A stretch of DNA of 64,000 nt from Russula earlei. Lineage: Eukaryota; Basidiomycota; Agaricomycetes; Russulales; Russulaceae. The notes beneath the pieces are model-generated. The model was not told the DNA's origin, did no database searches, and saw only the letters and a program-made list of their open reading frames with translations. The stretch is taken from positions 62,001 to 126,000 of the forward strand of contig JAGFNK010000012.1 of NCBI GenBank assembly GCA_025769875.1, given 5' to 3'. This document shows positions 1 through 10,066 of this stretch, one piece after another. Made by a program: the position numbers and the translations under genes. Positions within the stretch are counted from its first letter, which is position 1. The number at the start of each line of letters is the position of its first letter.

Positions 1-234
1 CCGATTCCGCTTCATGGTGATAACAAAGGCGCCGTTGATCTCGCGCTCAACCCAGTCACCGGAAGACGGTTGAAGCATATCCCTATCAAGCATCACGCCA
101 TCCGCCAATACATTGAGGACGGACTGATCATACTGATCCGTACTCCCACAGGAGAGATGCTTGCAGATGGTCTCACCAAGCCGCATACTCACGCGCTGCT
201 CCGGACCTTCGTCGATGGGTTGGGTCTTAATTGA
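1..234 (+). CDS. Copia element C, C-terminal end of RNase H (partial)
   Basis: Frame 1 is open from the first base to a TGA at 232-234. It reads as the end of a Ty1/Copia RNase H domain: a GDNKGA-like stretch near the start, a KHIPIKHH segment, then EMLADGLTKP close to the C-terminus, all typical of the last 80 residues of Copia Pol. The domain removes RNA from the RNA/DNA hybrid during reverse transcription in the virus-like particle. The rest of Pol lies left of the window. A G-run polypurine tract at 261-266 and an LTR follow at once, so the order RNase H, PPT, 3' LTR is normal. No stop lies inside the visible part. Confidence 0.9.
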   Translation, partial: PIPLHGDNKGAVDLALNPVTGRRLKHIPIKHHAIRQYIEDGLIILIRTPTGEMLADGLTKPHTHALLRTFVDGLGLN

Positions 235-267
235 TCTAATCTACCGACTGCCTTAATCACGGGGGGA

Positions 268-747
268 TGTTGAGATCTGCACTGACCTGAGTCTCAGGTG
301 TGTTGTGATGTGATCACAACTCAGATGCGCTGACGCGTCGGATCACCCGGACCGGGCATCACCGGCTCAGCTCATACGCTGCAGCACGCGTTAGTTACAT
401 TGATAGAGTGATTTAGGACAATCGGTAGCTACTTACAACTGATCCTCGGACTTACTTAGTGATCCGTGATGGTAGTTAACTGTACTGCATCTAGTGGCGG
501 TCTCAGGTACTTACGAATGCCACAAAGTACGTAGATCACTTCAGTTTTGTGTCAACCAAACTGAAGTGAGTATTTACACTATGACATCTTATCTCACAGT
601 ACTAACGACGCCTTGTAGCTATTGTCTGATAGGTACATTATTTATATCAGTTTTGTGTCAACCAAACTGAACTATTGTCTGATAGATCTGCCTGCGATCT
701 TATCATCTGCTGCTATCTAATCACACATACTGCGTCTATTTTCAACA
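268..747 (+). repeat. 3' LTR of Copia element C
   Basis: The LTR starts TGTTGAGATC directly after a G-rich polypurine tract and ends TTTTCAACA, giving inverted termini TGTTGA/TCAACA. It carries two copies of a short hairpin-like motif (TCAGTTTTGTGTCAACC at about 543 and 647). A related LTR in reverse orientation is found at 40342-48252, which confirms a family. The sequence directly after 747 is Copia B gag, so C probably inserted into B; the matching left flank lies outside the window, so the target duplication cannot be checked. Confidence 0.85.
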
Positions 748-2040
748 CTATAAGGACTTTAAGGAAGCCATCTCCATCTGCATTAACCTGAGCCAGCATC
801 CTGGCCCACAAATTGATTGTATTCATGCTGCCTTCCAGCGCCTTACTGCCTCCTCTCTTATTATCCCTGACACCTTACAGGTGCTCATTATGCTTGCCGC
901 CATTCCCCAGAAATGGGAAATGCTCATCCACATCATCACTCAGAACTATGAACTAGCTGACCTTAGTCCTAAGGACATGCAAGAGTCTCTTATCTCTCAA
1001 TACCAAACTGAGATGAATTGTGGCACAAATAAAAAACACAGCACACAGAAGCTCTCTGCTGTCAGATGCAAGCATGGTGACCCTTCCTTCTCCCATCAGC
1101 AGCAGGGCTCAAAGCCCAAGAGCGATGAAGATAAGAACAAGTGCCAGTGCGGTAAGCATGGTGGCAAAGGAAAAGGGAAAGGCAAGGAGAGATTCAACGA
1201 AAGCCATGGTCTTGGACACTCACATATTGTGGATGTTGTGACACTCCCACTCCTGACCATTACCACTATTGCCCATCTGGGTCCCTCGGGGATCCAACAA
1301 CATACCATCCCAACTGTGACTGACCCTTGCAAATGCACTCATGACCCTTACAAGGCCTTAAACAAAGCGCTTGATCTTGCTGATCATCTTGGGGTAACTC
1401 CCACCATACAGACAGTCAAGACCCTCGAGCAGCGGATCTCGACTCAATCTTCTGCCTCATCAAGTGCAGTTAAACTACTGTTGCCCATCCCTGAGCCTAT
1501 GGACCAGGACGATGGCGACTTCATGCAAACAAACACGTCAGATTTATTCAACATATATGACAGTATCCCAGAAGGTGCTGCCACCCCTGAGCGTGCTCAG
1601 ACTCCATTGGATGAACTGCTTGATTGGGGCAGCGACCCCAAAGATAATGAAGCTTGCATGCACCTCCCTCTCTCCTTTCACTTGCTAAGGAACCTTATAG
1701 AATCTCCCCAGCCCCAAAGAGGGCTAGATATGTCTAATAAGTGTTTGCTTGTATCATATGATGTACAAATTAGCACAGGAAGTAGTTCCCTGCATAGTGA
1801 ATGTAACACAAATTGTTCAAGATATAGAGGAAAGCACGACTTGAGTAAAATGGGATCCTTATGGCTCCTTGACTCTGGCATGTCCACATACTTCACCTTT
1901 GAAATAAAAGACTTTATAGAGTATATGCCGGCTTTGCCGCACGAAAGATCCCCTGTAAAAACTGCCAATAACACAATCTATGTGGAAGGCAAAGGCGCTG
2001 TGTTGCTTTGGCACACTGTCAACTCTCACGATGGGCAGGA
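748..2040 (+). pseudogene. Copia element B: Gag and protease, 5' part
   Basis: The reading starts without a natural start in a Copia Gag (UBN2-like) segment (LAAIPQKWEMLIHII near 890-940). It passes through a Lys/Gly-rich stretch where the zinc knuckle should be, and reaches a Copia aspartic protease at about 1850-1990 (WLLDSG, then VKTANNTIYVEGKGAV). The residue after DSG is Met rather than the usual Ala, and no intact CCHC motif is visible, so this is a decayed copy. The frame from 881 is open to 2065, but its last codons lie in the palindromic insertion at 2041. The start of gag is missing because Copia C adjoins at 747. Confidence 0.8.
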
Positions 2041-2416
2041 AGGGATAAGTCGACTCTGCTTATAGTCAACTCAGTGGACAATAAAAGTAAAATATTTCAA
2101 GTGCTGAGTAGGCTCTGTTGTGGCCACAAATTATATTACATAAGTAATGACCTTAGTTGAGCACGAAAAATGTGACAAAAAAGGTTAAATATGGAGAGTC
2201 TACTCATTCCGGCACAACATTTACCCTAGCCTGGCTAAAAGTTGTGCCGGAATGAGTAGACTCTCCATATTTAACCTTTTTTGTCACATTTTTCGTGCTC
2301 AACTAAGGTCATTACTTATGTAATATAATTTGTGGCCGCAACAGATGCTACTCAGCACTTGAAATATTTTACTTTTATTATCCACTGAGTTGACTATAAG
2401 CAGAGTCAACTTATCC
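2041..2416. mobile_element. MITE-like palindromic element in Copia B
   Basis: About 175 bases from 2041 are repeated in reverse complement up to about 2416, separated by a loop of roughly 20 bases (2213-2237). The arms differ at only a few positions, for example GTCGAC against GTTGAC and GGCCACAA against GGCCGCAA. The arms contain no coding sequence. The insertion splits the linker between Copia B protease and the next conserved segment (LYIPKIN...LSMGEFLQQG), which resumes at 2417. Exact ends and target duplication are uncertain, because the pairing weakens in GGCAGGAAGGGATAAG/CTTATCCCTTCTTGCC. A non-autonomous DNA transposon is the likeliest identity; a simple inverted duplication is the alternative. 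Confidence 0.75.
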
Positions 2417-2556
2417 CTTCTTGCCTGTCATGTCTAAAATGGTTGTCATGTGCATTTCTCCTGTCCTCTATATTCCAAAAATTAACACTTGGATACTATC
2501 TATGGGGGAGTTTTTACAACAAGGGATGCATGCATTAGGCAACAATAGACATATTT
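2417..2556 (+). pseudogene. Copia element B: linker after protease
   Basis: This short stretch encodes the segment between protease and the GAG-pre-integrase domain of Copia Pol (SPVLYIPKIN, then SMGEFLQQGMHA and NNRHI). It continues the protein broken at 2040. At 2557 it is interrupted by LTR X, and the reading resumes at 13614 with FPKRGQTYNPV, so the two parts come from one element. Confidence 0.8.
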
Positions 2557-2873
2557 TGTTATGGCGTCACGGCCGTAAGAGCGTTAGCTCAAGGTTCAGT
2601 GGGGCCAAGTCCCTGTGACTTGGTTCAAGGGTTCAGTCAGCTCAAAGAGACCGGATCAAAGGTTTAGTGTCTCAAGGCTGAGTCAAACAATGACTCAGTC
2701 TGCAGACAGAGTTGATCTCCTGGTTTCACAGAAGAGGAGGACGATGAGAGAGAGGCAGAGGAGGAAGAGGAACACTAGAGTTCCCTGAGGTGTGCTTAGG
2801 TCAAGCAAGGTGAAAGCCAGCACAACCAAGTTGTGATTGAGAGAGTGTACAAGGCAAGGGATGCGACAGGAGA
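2557..2873 (-). repeat. Solo LTR X, left part (split by element A)
   Basis: It starts TGTTATGGCG and matches, in reverse complement, the right half of the intact X copy at 58788-59384. It resumes at 13327 and ends at 13613. The flanks TATTT (2552-2556 and 13614-13618) form a 5-base target duplication, so X is a solo LTR inserted into Copia B. Element A later inserted inside it. The joined length is about 600 bp, like the other copy. Confidence 0.88.
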
Positions 2874-3092
2874 TGTCAAGACACGTACTGCTGATCCGTA
2901 TGGACTCAGGAGCAGGTGGGCAAGGGTTGGAACAGATGGTACGTGGCGTAGGCGGCGTTGAACAGGAGGACGAGCCAAATGACTAGAATGTACCAGATGG
3001 GGACTGGTATGTGTAACTGGAGGCAGAGGCGAAGACTAGAGGCCAGTGCAGCGAGAGGGCTTTAAACAAGGCGGTCATTGAAGAGTACCTTG
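2874..3092 (-). repeat. Element A 3' LTR, left piece
   Basis: It begins TGTCAAGACACGTACTG and corresponds to the first 219 bases (plus-strand view) of the 5' LTR at 12490. It breaks after GAGTACCTTG, where a solo LTR of the same family is inserted, and continues at 3922. Confidence 0.85.
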
Positions 3093-3921
3093 TGTCAAGA
3101 CACGTACTGCTGATCACTAAGGACTCAGGAGCAGGTGGGCAAGGGTCGGAACAGATGATACGCAGCGAAGGCAGCGTTGAACAAGAGGACGAGCCAAACG
3201 ACGAGGAGGTACCAGATGGGGACTGGTAAGTGTTGCAAGAGGCAGAGGCGAAGGCTGGAGGCCAGTGCAGCGAAGGGGCTTTAGACAAGGCGGTCGTTGA
3301 AGAGTACCTTGGAGGCGAGGGAAGTCTTTAAACTGAGCGGTCGCAGGGGAGTACCCAGGAGTATGAGAGTATCACAAATGGACAGTCTGACGACTGCCAT
3401 GCTTCATTGGGGCTTATATACAGTATACAGGGTCGATTACAAAGCACTGGGACTATTCTAGACTCTCTGGTACCATCCAATAGGACTACAGAGGCATAAA
3501 CTTGCTTGTGTCAAGTTTCAGGCTTACTGAGCGCATTACTGATCATTGTGGAGCGATGACATCATTATGATGTCACTGTGGAGCGCTTAGTGAGCCTATG
3601 AGGTCACTGTGGAGTCGCTCAGTCAGCCATGATGTCATTGGAGCCTTGATGACGTCAGATGATTTATGCAACAGTTTCTAAGAGTTTGTGCCGCTGTTTC
3701 GGGTCCATGGTGGCTGAGTGGCCATGTGGCTGCCACGCGATGATTACCCGATTAGGAAACTGGTGCCTGGTCGTGTTATAGTGCCTTTGCAATAGCAATA
3801 TCTTGTACCGCAGGGGGAATAGCTCAGAAAATGGAAGGGAGTCGGCAATGCAAAGTGAGGGAGGTTCTTCTTGAGTAAAATAGGACAATCTTCGGCCAGG
3901 ACTTGGCCTTGGTTCGTAACA
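3093..3921 (-). repeat. Solo LTR of family A inside the A 3' LTR
   Basis: This is a full 829-bp LTR (TGTCAAGACACG to TTCGTAACA in plus-strand view) flanked by CCTTG at 3088-3092 and 3922-3926. The outer LTR reads through if this segment and one duplication are removed. It is therefore a separate insertion of a family-A element into an existing A LTR, later reduced to a solo LTR by recombination between its own LTRs. It contains a TATA-like GCTTATATACAG stretch near 3413. Confidence 0.9.
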
Positions 3922-4536
3922 CCTTGGGAGCGAGGGGAGTCTTTAAACTGAGCGGTCGCAGGGGAGTACCCAGGAAGAGGAGAGTATCACAAATGGACAG
4001 TCTGACGACTGCCATGCTTCATTGGGGCTTATATACAGTGTACAGGGTCGATTACAAAGACCTGGGACTATTCTAGACTCTTCGGTACCATCCAATAGGA
4101 CTACAGAGGCATAAACTTGCTTGTGTCAAGTTTCAGGCTTACTGAGCGCATTACTGATCATTGTGGAGCGATGACATCATTATGATGTCACTGTGGAGTG
4201 CTTAGTGAGCCTATGAGGTCACTGTGGAGTCGCTCAGTCAGCTATGATGTCATTGGAGCCTGGATGATGTCAGATGGATTATGCAACAGTTTCTAAGAGT
4301 TTGTGCCGCTGTCTCGGGTCCTTGGTGGCTGGGTGGCCATGTGGCTGCCACGCGATGATTACCCAATTAGGAAACGGGTGCCTGGTCGTGTTATAGTGCC
4401 TTTGCAATAGCGATATCTTGCACTGCAGGAGGGATAGCCCAGAAAATGGAAGGGAGTTGGTAATGCAAAATGAGAGTGGTCTCTCTTGAGTGGAATAGGA
4501 CCATCTATGGTCAGGACCTGGCCTTGGTTCGTAACA
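3922..4536 (-). repeat. Element A 3' LTR, right piece
   Basis: This is the remainder of the 3' LTR, from the duplicated CCTTG to GTTCGTAACA at 4536. It directly adjoins the internal region of A through a minus-strand purine tract, as expected for a 3' LTR. It is very similar to the 5' LTR at 12490-13321. Confidence 0.88.
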
Positions 4537-4771
4537 TTCATCCCCTCTTTATAGACTTGTTGCTCCTGCAACGGTAGGGACTTGTTTCTTTGGAAGATGG
4601 AGTAGTTTGCATATGAAAAGTCGAAGTCTGCTTGTTCGTGGGGAATTCTTTCTTGTTCTATGGATTGCTGTGGTCGATTGGGTGCATGTGATCGCAGGGG
4701 TTCTTTGAAAAGTTCGTTGGTAACAAGGATAAAGGTAGTCGTCGACCGAGGTCATGATGAGAGTTGTTGGT

Positions 4772-6388
4772 TTAGGGGTTACTCCTGGTGGGAATCGTTT
4801 TAAGCGCTTTCGGATATTTCCGATGGAAGTCTTTGACAAGTGATTGCGCTCTTAATAGGTTAGAGGCTGGTTCCCAAGTATTTTCTGCAGCAGTGTACCC
4901 TTTCCATTTGACTAGGTATTGGATCCCTTTGCGGTTCGGGGAGAGTCGAGAGTTTAAGATCTGCTCCACTTCGTACTGCTCTTCTCCTTCGATTAGTACC
5001 GGTGGTGGTTTTGAGAAGTTAGGGCCGTGGGCAGCGGTTTCTTTATAAGGTTTGATCAGGGAGTGGTGAAAGACTGGGTGTATCTTCCAAGACTTTGGTA
5101 GTTCGAGGCGAACATTTACTGGATAGGCAGTGGTGACTTTGAATGGTCCGTAGCGCCGAGGGGCTAGTTTTGCTTTTGGGTGAGTGGTTTGTAGGTTCAT
5201 GGCTTCCAGCCATACTTGATCTCCTTCTTTAAAACGAAATGTGGAGGACTGAGGTCCCAATTGCTTCATGATTTCTGTTGCTCGGTTCAGGGAGGCAGCT
5301 ACTTCTTCTCTGAGTTGGTTTAGTCTCAATAGTCTTTCTTGGATTGAAGGGAACTTTGATGTAAAGGCAAGAGGCAGAGCAAATGTTGGGTTAAAGCCAT
5401 ACCAGACCTCAAAAGGGGGTTTATTCGTAGCACTGTGTTGTCTGGCATTATGTGCAAACTCCATAAAGGGGATTAGTTCTGCCCAATTGTCTGCTTGATG
5501 GTTGCAAAATATTCGTAGGTATTGTTCTAGTTCTTGGTTAACTCGTTCTGTTTCTCCGTCTGTCTGTGGGTGATATGCTGTGCTTAGCGATACTTTGACA
5601 TTTAACTTCTTCCACAGTTCTTGAGTGACTTTTGCTGCGAATTGAGGGCCTCTATCTGATATTATATGTGTCGGGAGGCCTATTCTTCTCCAGACATTGT
5701 TCATGATTAGTGTCGCTGTTTCGTCTGCTGTGATTGTCTTGTGGCAAGGGGTAATGATTATTGCTTTGCTGAATCGATCTACCATGACTAGGAGGCTGTC
5801 AAAGCCTTGTGAAATCGGTAGGTCCATGATAAAGTCCATGGTAATGCTTTTCCATACTTCTCCAGCTGGTGTAATTGGTACAAGGGGTGTTTCTGTCTTT
5901 GGACAGTTTTTTGTACTCTGGCAAATTGCACAACCGTCTACATAACTTTTGACATAGGTTAGCATTCCTGGCCACCAATAGTTTCGGCTGATTAGTTCGT
6001 AAGTTTTCCATTGGCCAGGATGCCCAGTGGCAAGGGAGTCGTGGTGTAGTTTCAGAATCTTCTTTCTTAGGGTGTCGTTGTTTGGGATATAGACTTTTCC
6101 TTTGAATAATATTAGTCCATCTTCGAGGTTCCAGTCTTGTAAGCCTTTGGATAGTCGTCTTGGTCCATTCTTTATGATGATTGCTAATGAGTTAGATACT
6201 TCTGGGTCGTAGTCTTTACTAGATCGTAGTTGTTGTCGAAGTTCTTGGTCACCAATTGGTTCTGTGGCAGAGGTGCGTGTTGCTCTGATTTTAAAATATT
6301 TGTCATCTAGGAGCACCTTTCCATCATTTTTGTTTTGTATCCCCTCTTTAAAGTCTGGCCGCCTGGACAGACCGTCCACTTTGTTCAT
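4772..6388 (-). CDS. Element A integrase with C-terminal chromodomain
   Basis: The 538-residue open frame is the 3' part of Pol. After the RNase H/integrase linker (DGLSRRPDF) it shows an HHCC zinc-binding domain (HHDSLATGHPG to CAICQ). The DDE core follows: TMDFIMDL, IISDRGPQF, then ETERVNQELEQY. A GPF/Y-like segment (PRRYGPFKV) comes next. The C-terminal chromodomain (about residues 460-520) has YEVEQIL, YLVKWKGY and NTWEPASNL, with the aromatic residues of a methyl-lysine cage. Chromodomains of this class direct integration to heterochromatin, which fits the nested setting. The true protein starts upstream as part of the RT frame; one frame break lies near 6390-6450. The 3' tail at 4537-4771 has no convincing gene. 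Confidence 0.93.
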   Translation of the reverse strand: MNKVDGLSRRPDFKEGIQNKNDGKVLLDDKYFKIRATRTSATEPIGDQELRQQLRSSKDYDPEVSNSLAIIIKNGPRRLSKGLQDWNLEDGLILFKGKVYIPNNDTLRKKILKLHHDSLATGHPGQWKTYELISRNYWWPGMLTYVKSYVDGCAICQSTKNCPKTETPLVPITPAGEVWKSITMDFIMDLPISQGFDSLLVMVDRFSKAIIITPCHKTITADETATLIMNNVWRRIGLPTHIISDRGPQFAAKVTQELWKKLNVKVSLSTAYHPQTDGETERVNQELEQYLRIFCNHQADNWAELIPFMEFAHNARQHSATNKPPFEVWYGFNPTFALPLAFTSKFPSIQERLLRLNQLREEVAASLNRATEIMKQLGPQSSTFRFKEGDQVWLEAMNLQTTHPKAKLAPRRYGPFKVTTAYPVNVRLELPKSWKIHPVFHHSLIKPYKETAAHGPNFSKPPPVLIEGEEQYEVEQILNSRLSPNRKGIQYLVKWKGYTAAENTWEPASNLLRAQSLVKDFHRKYPKALKTIPTRSNP

Positions 6389-6451
6389 AGTTCCTGGGTG
6401 GTGGGTGATGGTGAAGTCGAAATTGCTGAGGAGGAGTGCCCATCGGGCTTG

Positions 6452-7855
6452 TCATCTCGTGAGTTTCTGTTTTGTCATGAAGTATGTCAAGTTATTGTGG
6501 TCTGTCCATAGATCAATGGGGTGTGTAGCGCCTTCAAGGTAGTGTCGGAAGTGCCAGAGGGATAAGACGATAGCAAGGAGTTCTTTATCATAGATCATGT
6601 AATTTTGTTGTGCCGGGTCCAAGGATTTCGAGAAATAGGCTACTGGGTGATATCTATTAAATTCATTGGGTTGTTCCAAGATTGCACCAACTGCAAAATC
6701 ACTTGCATCGCAGATGAGTCGAAAGGGTTTCGTATGGTCAGGTAACATGAGGATTGAAGCCGTTGTGAATGCTTGGATTAGTTTCTGAAATGCTTGTTCT
6801 TCATTGTCTTCCCACTTGAAGGGGTTCTCTTTCTTTGTTAAGTTAAACAAGGGCCGTGCTATTCGAGAGTATTGGTGGATAAATCGTCGATAGAAGTTGC
6901 AGAATCCTAGAAATGCTTGTACTTCTGTAACATTGGTCGGAGTAGGCCATTTCGTAATGCCTATTAACTTGTCTTGGTCCATGGATATTCGTCCTTGGGA
7001 GATATTGATGCCTAGGTAACTAATAGAGGTTTGTCGGAAAGCACATTTCTCTGGTTTCAAGTATAAGTCGTAGTCTTGGAGTGTTTTTAGGACCTTATGT
7101 GTCCAGTCGTCTAGTTCGTTCAAGGTTTGCGCCATGATTAGTATATCATCTAGATAGACAACCACTCGTTCAGTGGCAATGTACTTTGCTAGGATGGTGT
7201 TCATAAAGTGTTGGAAAGTGGCTGGGGCGTTGCAGAGACCAAATGTCATTATCAATGGTTCGAAGAGTCCTAATGGTGTCTTGAATGCCGTGAGGTGTTC
7301 ATCGCCTTCTCTTAGGCGGATATTGTTGTATCCCCATCGTACGTCAAACTTGGTAAAGTATTGGGCTCCTTGGAGTTTGTCAATCAATTCAGGAATCAAG
7401 GGTAGTGGATACGCGTCTTTGACAGTTGCTGTATTCAGGGCTCTGTAGTCTTGTACTGGTCGTAGATTTCCTCCTTTCTTTTCTACAAAGAAGAATGGGC
7501 TGGCAATAGCTGCTTTTGATGGTCGGATTGTGCCTCTTTTCAAATGTTCGTCTAAGTATTCTTTTAGGGCTTGTAGTTCCTTGGGAGTAAGTCGGTAGAT
7601 GCCAGAATCGCGTCGGGCGATCCCTGGTTTCAGATTGATTGCATGGTCCCATGGTTGGTGAGCAGGAAGGCGTTGAGAGGCTTGTTCGTCAAAAACCTTT
7701 CGCCATTTCAAGAACTGGGCAGGGATAAGTTCGTCTAATGTCTTGGGGGGTGTTTCTGCATGGGCTAGTTTCGTAGCTGTGGTTGATTTGGCTCTTATGC
7801 TGATTGTCACTGGTCTGAATGCATTGTAGATCTGTTCGTCCACACATGGGTTCAA
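6452..7855 (-). CDS. Element A reverse transcriptase and RNase H
   Basis: This is a 467-residue open frame. RT motifs in order are FFFVEKKGGNLRPVQDYR, KFDVRWGYNNI, FGLCNAPATFQ and the catalytic VVYLDDILI. A tether (FLGFCNFYRRFI) leads to a Gypsy-type RNase H (DASDFAVGAI, DKELLAIV, TDHNNLTY). It makes cDNA from the element's RNA in the virus-like particle. The frame ends at 6452, just where the RNase H/integrase linker should continue; the integrase frame resumes in another phase, so one frameshift separates them. Both active-site aspartates of RT are present. Confidence 0.94.
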   Translation of the reverse strand: MNPCVDEQIYNAFRPVTISIRAKSTTATKLAHAETPPKTLDELIPAQFLKWRKVFDEQASQRLPAHQPWDHAINLKPGIARRDSGIYRLTPKELQALKEYLDEHLKRGTIRPSKAAIASPFFFVEKKGGNLRPVQDYRALNTATVKDAYPLPLIPELIDKLQGAQYFTKFDVRWGYNNIRLREGDEHLTAFKTPLGLFEPLIMTFGLCNAPATFQHFMNTILAKYIATERVVVYLDDILIMAQTLNELDDWTHKVLKTLQDYDLYLKPEKCAFRQTSISYLGINISQGRISMDQDKLIGITKWPTPTNVTEVQAFLGFCNFYRRFIHQYSRIARPLFNLTKKENPFKWEDNEEQAFQKLIQAFTTASILMLPDHTKPFRLICDASDFAVGAILEQPNEFNRYHPVAYFSKSLDPAQQNYMIYDKELLAIVLSLWHFRHYLEGATHPIDLWTDHNNLTYFMTKQKLTR

Positions 7856-7916
7856 TGGTCCTTCAGTATCTGGGAAGATTAGTGCAGCAACATTTGCAAA
7901 CTCAGGTTCTTCTTCT

Positions 7917-8549
7917 TCAGGGAAAGTAAGCGCTTGTATTTGGTAATTCCGCGTTCCAGATGCAGATGCAATGGTTATGCTTGGATGCGTGGTAAGGACA
8001 GGTTCGGGGCAATTCCTCAGTGTGATTGTGTCGTTTGCCCAATCGATATCTGGGATTGTGGTGTCGTAGCCAATCTGTTCCTAAGATGATGTCGTGATCT
8101 CCAATGTTAGTGACAAGGAATTCTGCTTGTTCGTCATGAGTAGCGCCTGTATGTGCTTGAATGCGGAGTCTCTGGATAGTGCTAAAGCGTATTAGTCCAT
8201 TGGCATTTTGTGTTCCATCTACATTTGTGCTGGCAATGGTTTGGATCATAGTTCGGAGGTGCAGATGGTGTCTTTGTGCGAATCGTTCGTGGATTATCAT
8301 TCCTTCTGCTCCACTGTCAAGCAGGGCTCTTGCACCGATTTCTTTGCCACTTGTCTTCCCCACTAAGGTAACTTTCAAGGCAATAGATGGGGAGCGAATA
8401 TTCTTGGTAAAAACCTTGGGGTAATTGATTTCTCTTTGTATCGTACTGATTTGGACCGCGTCCCTTCTCGGTGCAGAAGGGGGTCCAATTAAAAATCCAT
8501 AGGAGCAGATCTTGGGCGGAGGATCGAGTCCGCAAGTGTTTCTCTCCAA
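7917..8549 (-). CDS. Element A aspartic protease
   Basis: A 210-residue frame contains a retropepsin-like domain: ARALLDSGAEGMII carries the catalytic DSG, and DHDIILGTDWL is the conserved C-terminal ILG segment. It would cleave Gag and Pol during particle maturation. The frame overlaps the end of the gag frame by about 60 bases (8489-8549) in a different phase. It is separated from the RT frame by about 60 bases that read EEEEPEFANVAALIF in the RT phase. The first 30 residues of the open frame are probably not protease. Confidence 0.85.
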   Translation of the reverse strand: MERNTCGLDPPPKICSYGFLIGPPSAPRRDAVQISTIQREINYPKVFTKNIRSPSIALKVTLVGKTSGKEIGARALLDSGAEGMIIHERFAQRHHLHLRTMIQTIASTNVDGTQNANGLIRFSTIQRLRIQAHTGATHDEQAEFLVTNIGDHDIILGTDWLRHHNPRYRLGKRHNHTEELPRTCPYHASKHNHCICIWNAELPNTSAYFP

Positions 8550-9997
8550 GTTGTTAGTGATGCAACAGGAACGGGTTCTTCTTGCGCAGGTTCGATGTTT
8601 TCATCTTGGATGGTTGTAGCTCTGACTGTTTGGGGGCGAGATCCTTGTCGTTGGCGTCCTTGGGCTGCTTTCTTTGCTCTACATTGATTTGCCATATGGT
8701 TCTTCTTTCCACAATAATAACAGAGATTGTTCTTGCGTCGAAACTCTTTCTCTGCATCTGTGAGGGGTTTCCTTTCACTTCTGGATTCCCAGGGTCGTTC
8801 ATTGGGTTCTCCTTGATACAAGTTAATTTCCAAGGGATTGTCTGATCCTTGAGTGTTTAATCCTCGGGCACGCACAGAGCGTCCTCCTCGAAAAGCAGTG
8901 GAGTTGTATAGGTGGAAAAGGTTGTCAAATTCTCTTGCTGCTTTGACAAGGGCTGCAAGTGTAGTTGGTGTCGGCGTGATCCCTAGTATTTTCTGATGTA
9001 GGGCTGGGTTAATGTTCTTCCTGAATGCGTACATCTTTGTTCTTTCATCGGTGGTAGCTCGTGATGCATGGTGCGACCATTTCTGATACCATTCATTAAA
9101 TGGTAGTTTCCCTTGATAATAGGTGTGCATGGTGTTAGCGGAGGCTAATTCTGCTTCTGCAGGGATAAAGTGATCGGCAAAGGCTTTCTTGAAATCGTCC
9201 CATGATCCATAGTCGGCTATAGTACGAGCCATGGCTTAGTAGTTTGTTCTCTAGCCCATGCTCCAGCGGGTGTTCCTACTTTAAAGTGGGTTAGTGCCGC
9301 GGCAACTTTCTTGCTTTCAGTCTGTAAAAGAGTCGCCATTGATGTAGTAGTAATTGGCCAAGGCTGCCCAAAAGGCTTCTGCATTGTCGGCTTTTCCATC
9401 AAAGGGTTCTGGGGCAGTCCCGACAAGACGTGGATTGCTTGACATGGTAGGATTCTGAGTTGTTGCAGTCGTAACAATAGGTGGAGCTGGACCTTGTAAC
9501 TGGATTCTAGTTGGAGTGAGTGTTCGAGGGATTGTCTGTGGTACGTTGCTAACTGTATGTGGAGTGGGTTGTTGAGTATTTCGTCGGGTAGAGGGTCCTG
9601 GAGTAGCACTTCGAATGCTTGGTGCAGTGCCTAGAACAGCGGTAACTTCTTGTGTTGCTCTAGCGGTAAAGTCGACTTCCTTGTTGTTGTAGTAAACCCA
9701 ATATCTTCTAGAACGGCTCCACTTGACTGGTTTATCTAGGAAGAGACCTGTGAAATTGTATGGGTTGAATTCTTGGACGTTTTCTGCTCCTGGGGCTGCT
9801 GCTTTAAGTTGGGCGGTAGTGACTTCGTCGTTATCGTCTTCGTAAAACCAAGAATCTGAAAGATTTCCTCGGTTGATAATAGATAATCCTGCAAATCTTC
9901 CTCGATAACAGTGGTCTACAGTATCGTAGCTGAGGTTTTCAAATAAGAGTGGGATCAAGTTTTCTTCGTCGTCAGTGATATCTCTTCTAGAGCTCAT
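8489..9997 (-). pseudogene. Element A Gag (two compensating frame breaks)
   Basis: The start at 9997 gives MSSRRDITDDEEN, an acidic N-terminus, followed by a Thr/Pro-rich linker. A retrotransposon Gag capsid-like domain follows (PEPFDGKADNAEAFWAAL; later WDDFKKAFADHFIP and YYQGKLPFNEWYQKW). A single CCHC knuckle (CYYCGKKNHMANQC) lies near 8700. The same phase is used at 9997-9319 and 9232-8489. Between them a TGA at 9317-9319 is bypassed in another phase that reads KKVAAALTHFKVGTPAGAW. This looks like one inserted base plus a compensating change. Gag would form the particle shell and bind RNA. Confidence 0.85.
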
Positions 9998-10066
9998 AAG
10001 TTTTTAGACGACTGTTTATGGTCCAATGGCCGTTATTCCAAGGATATGCTATGGTATAGGCTGGTT

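Noticed and set aside
3093..4536. A simple tandem LTR array
   Set aside because: The outer LTR is interrupted exactly once, with a CCTTG duplication, so this is an insertion into an LTR rather than tandem duplication.
4549..4839. Small ORF at the 3' end of element A as a gene
   Set aside because: It overlaps the end of Pol in another phase, has no recognisable motif, and no second copy of this internal region is available for comparison.
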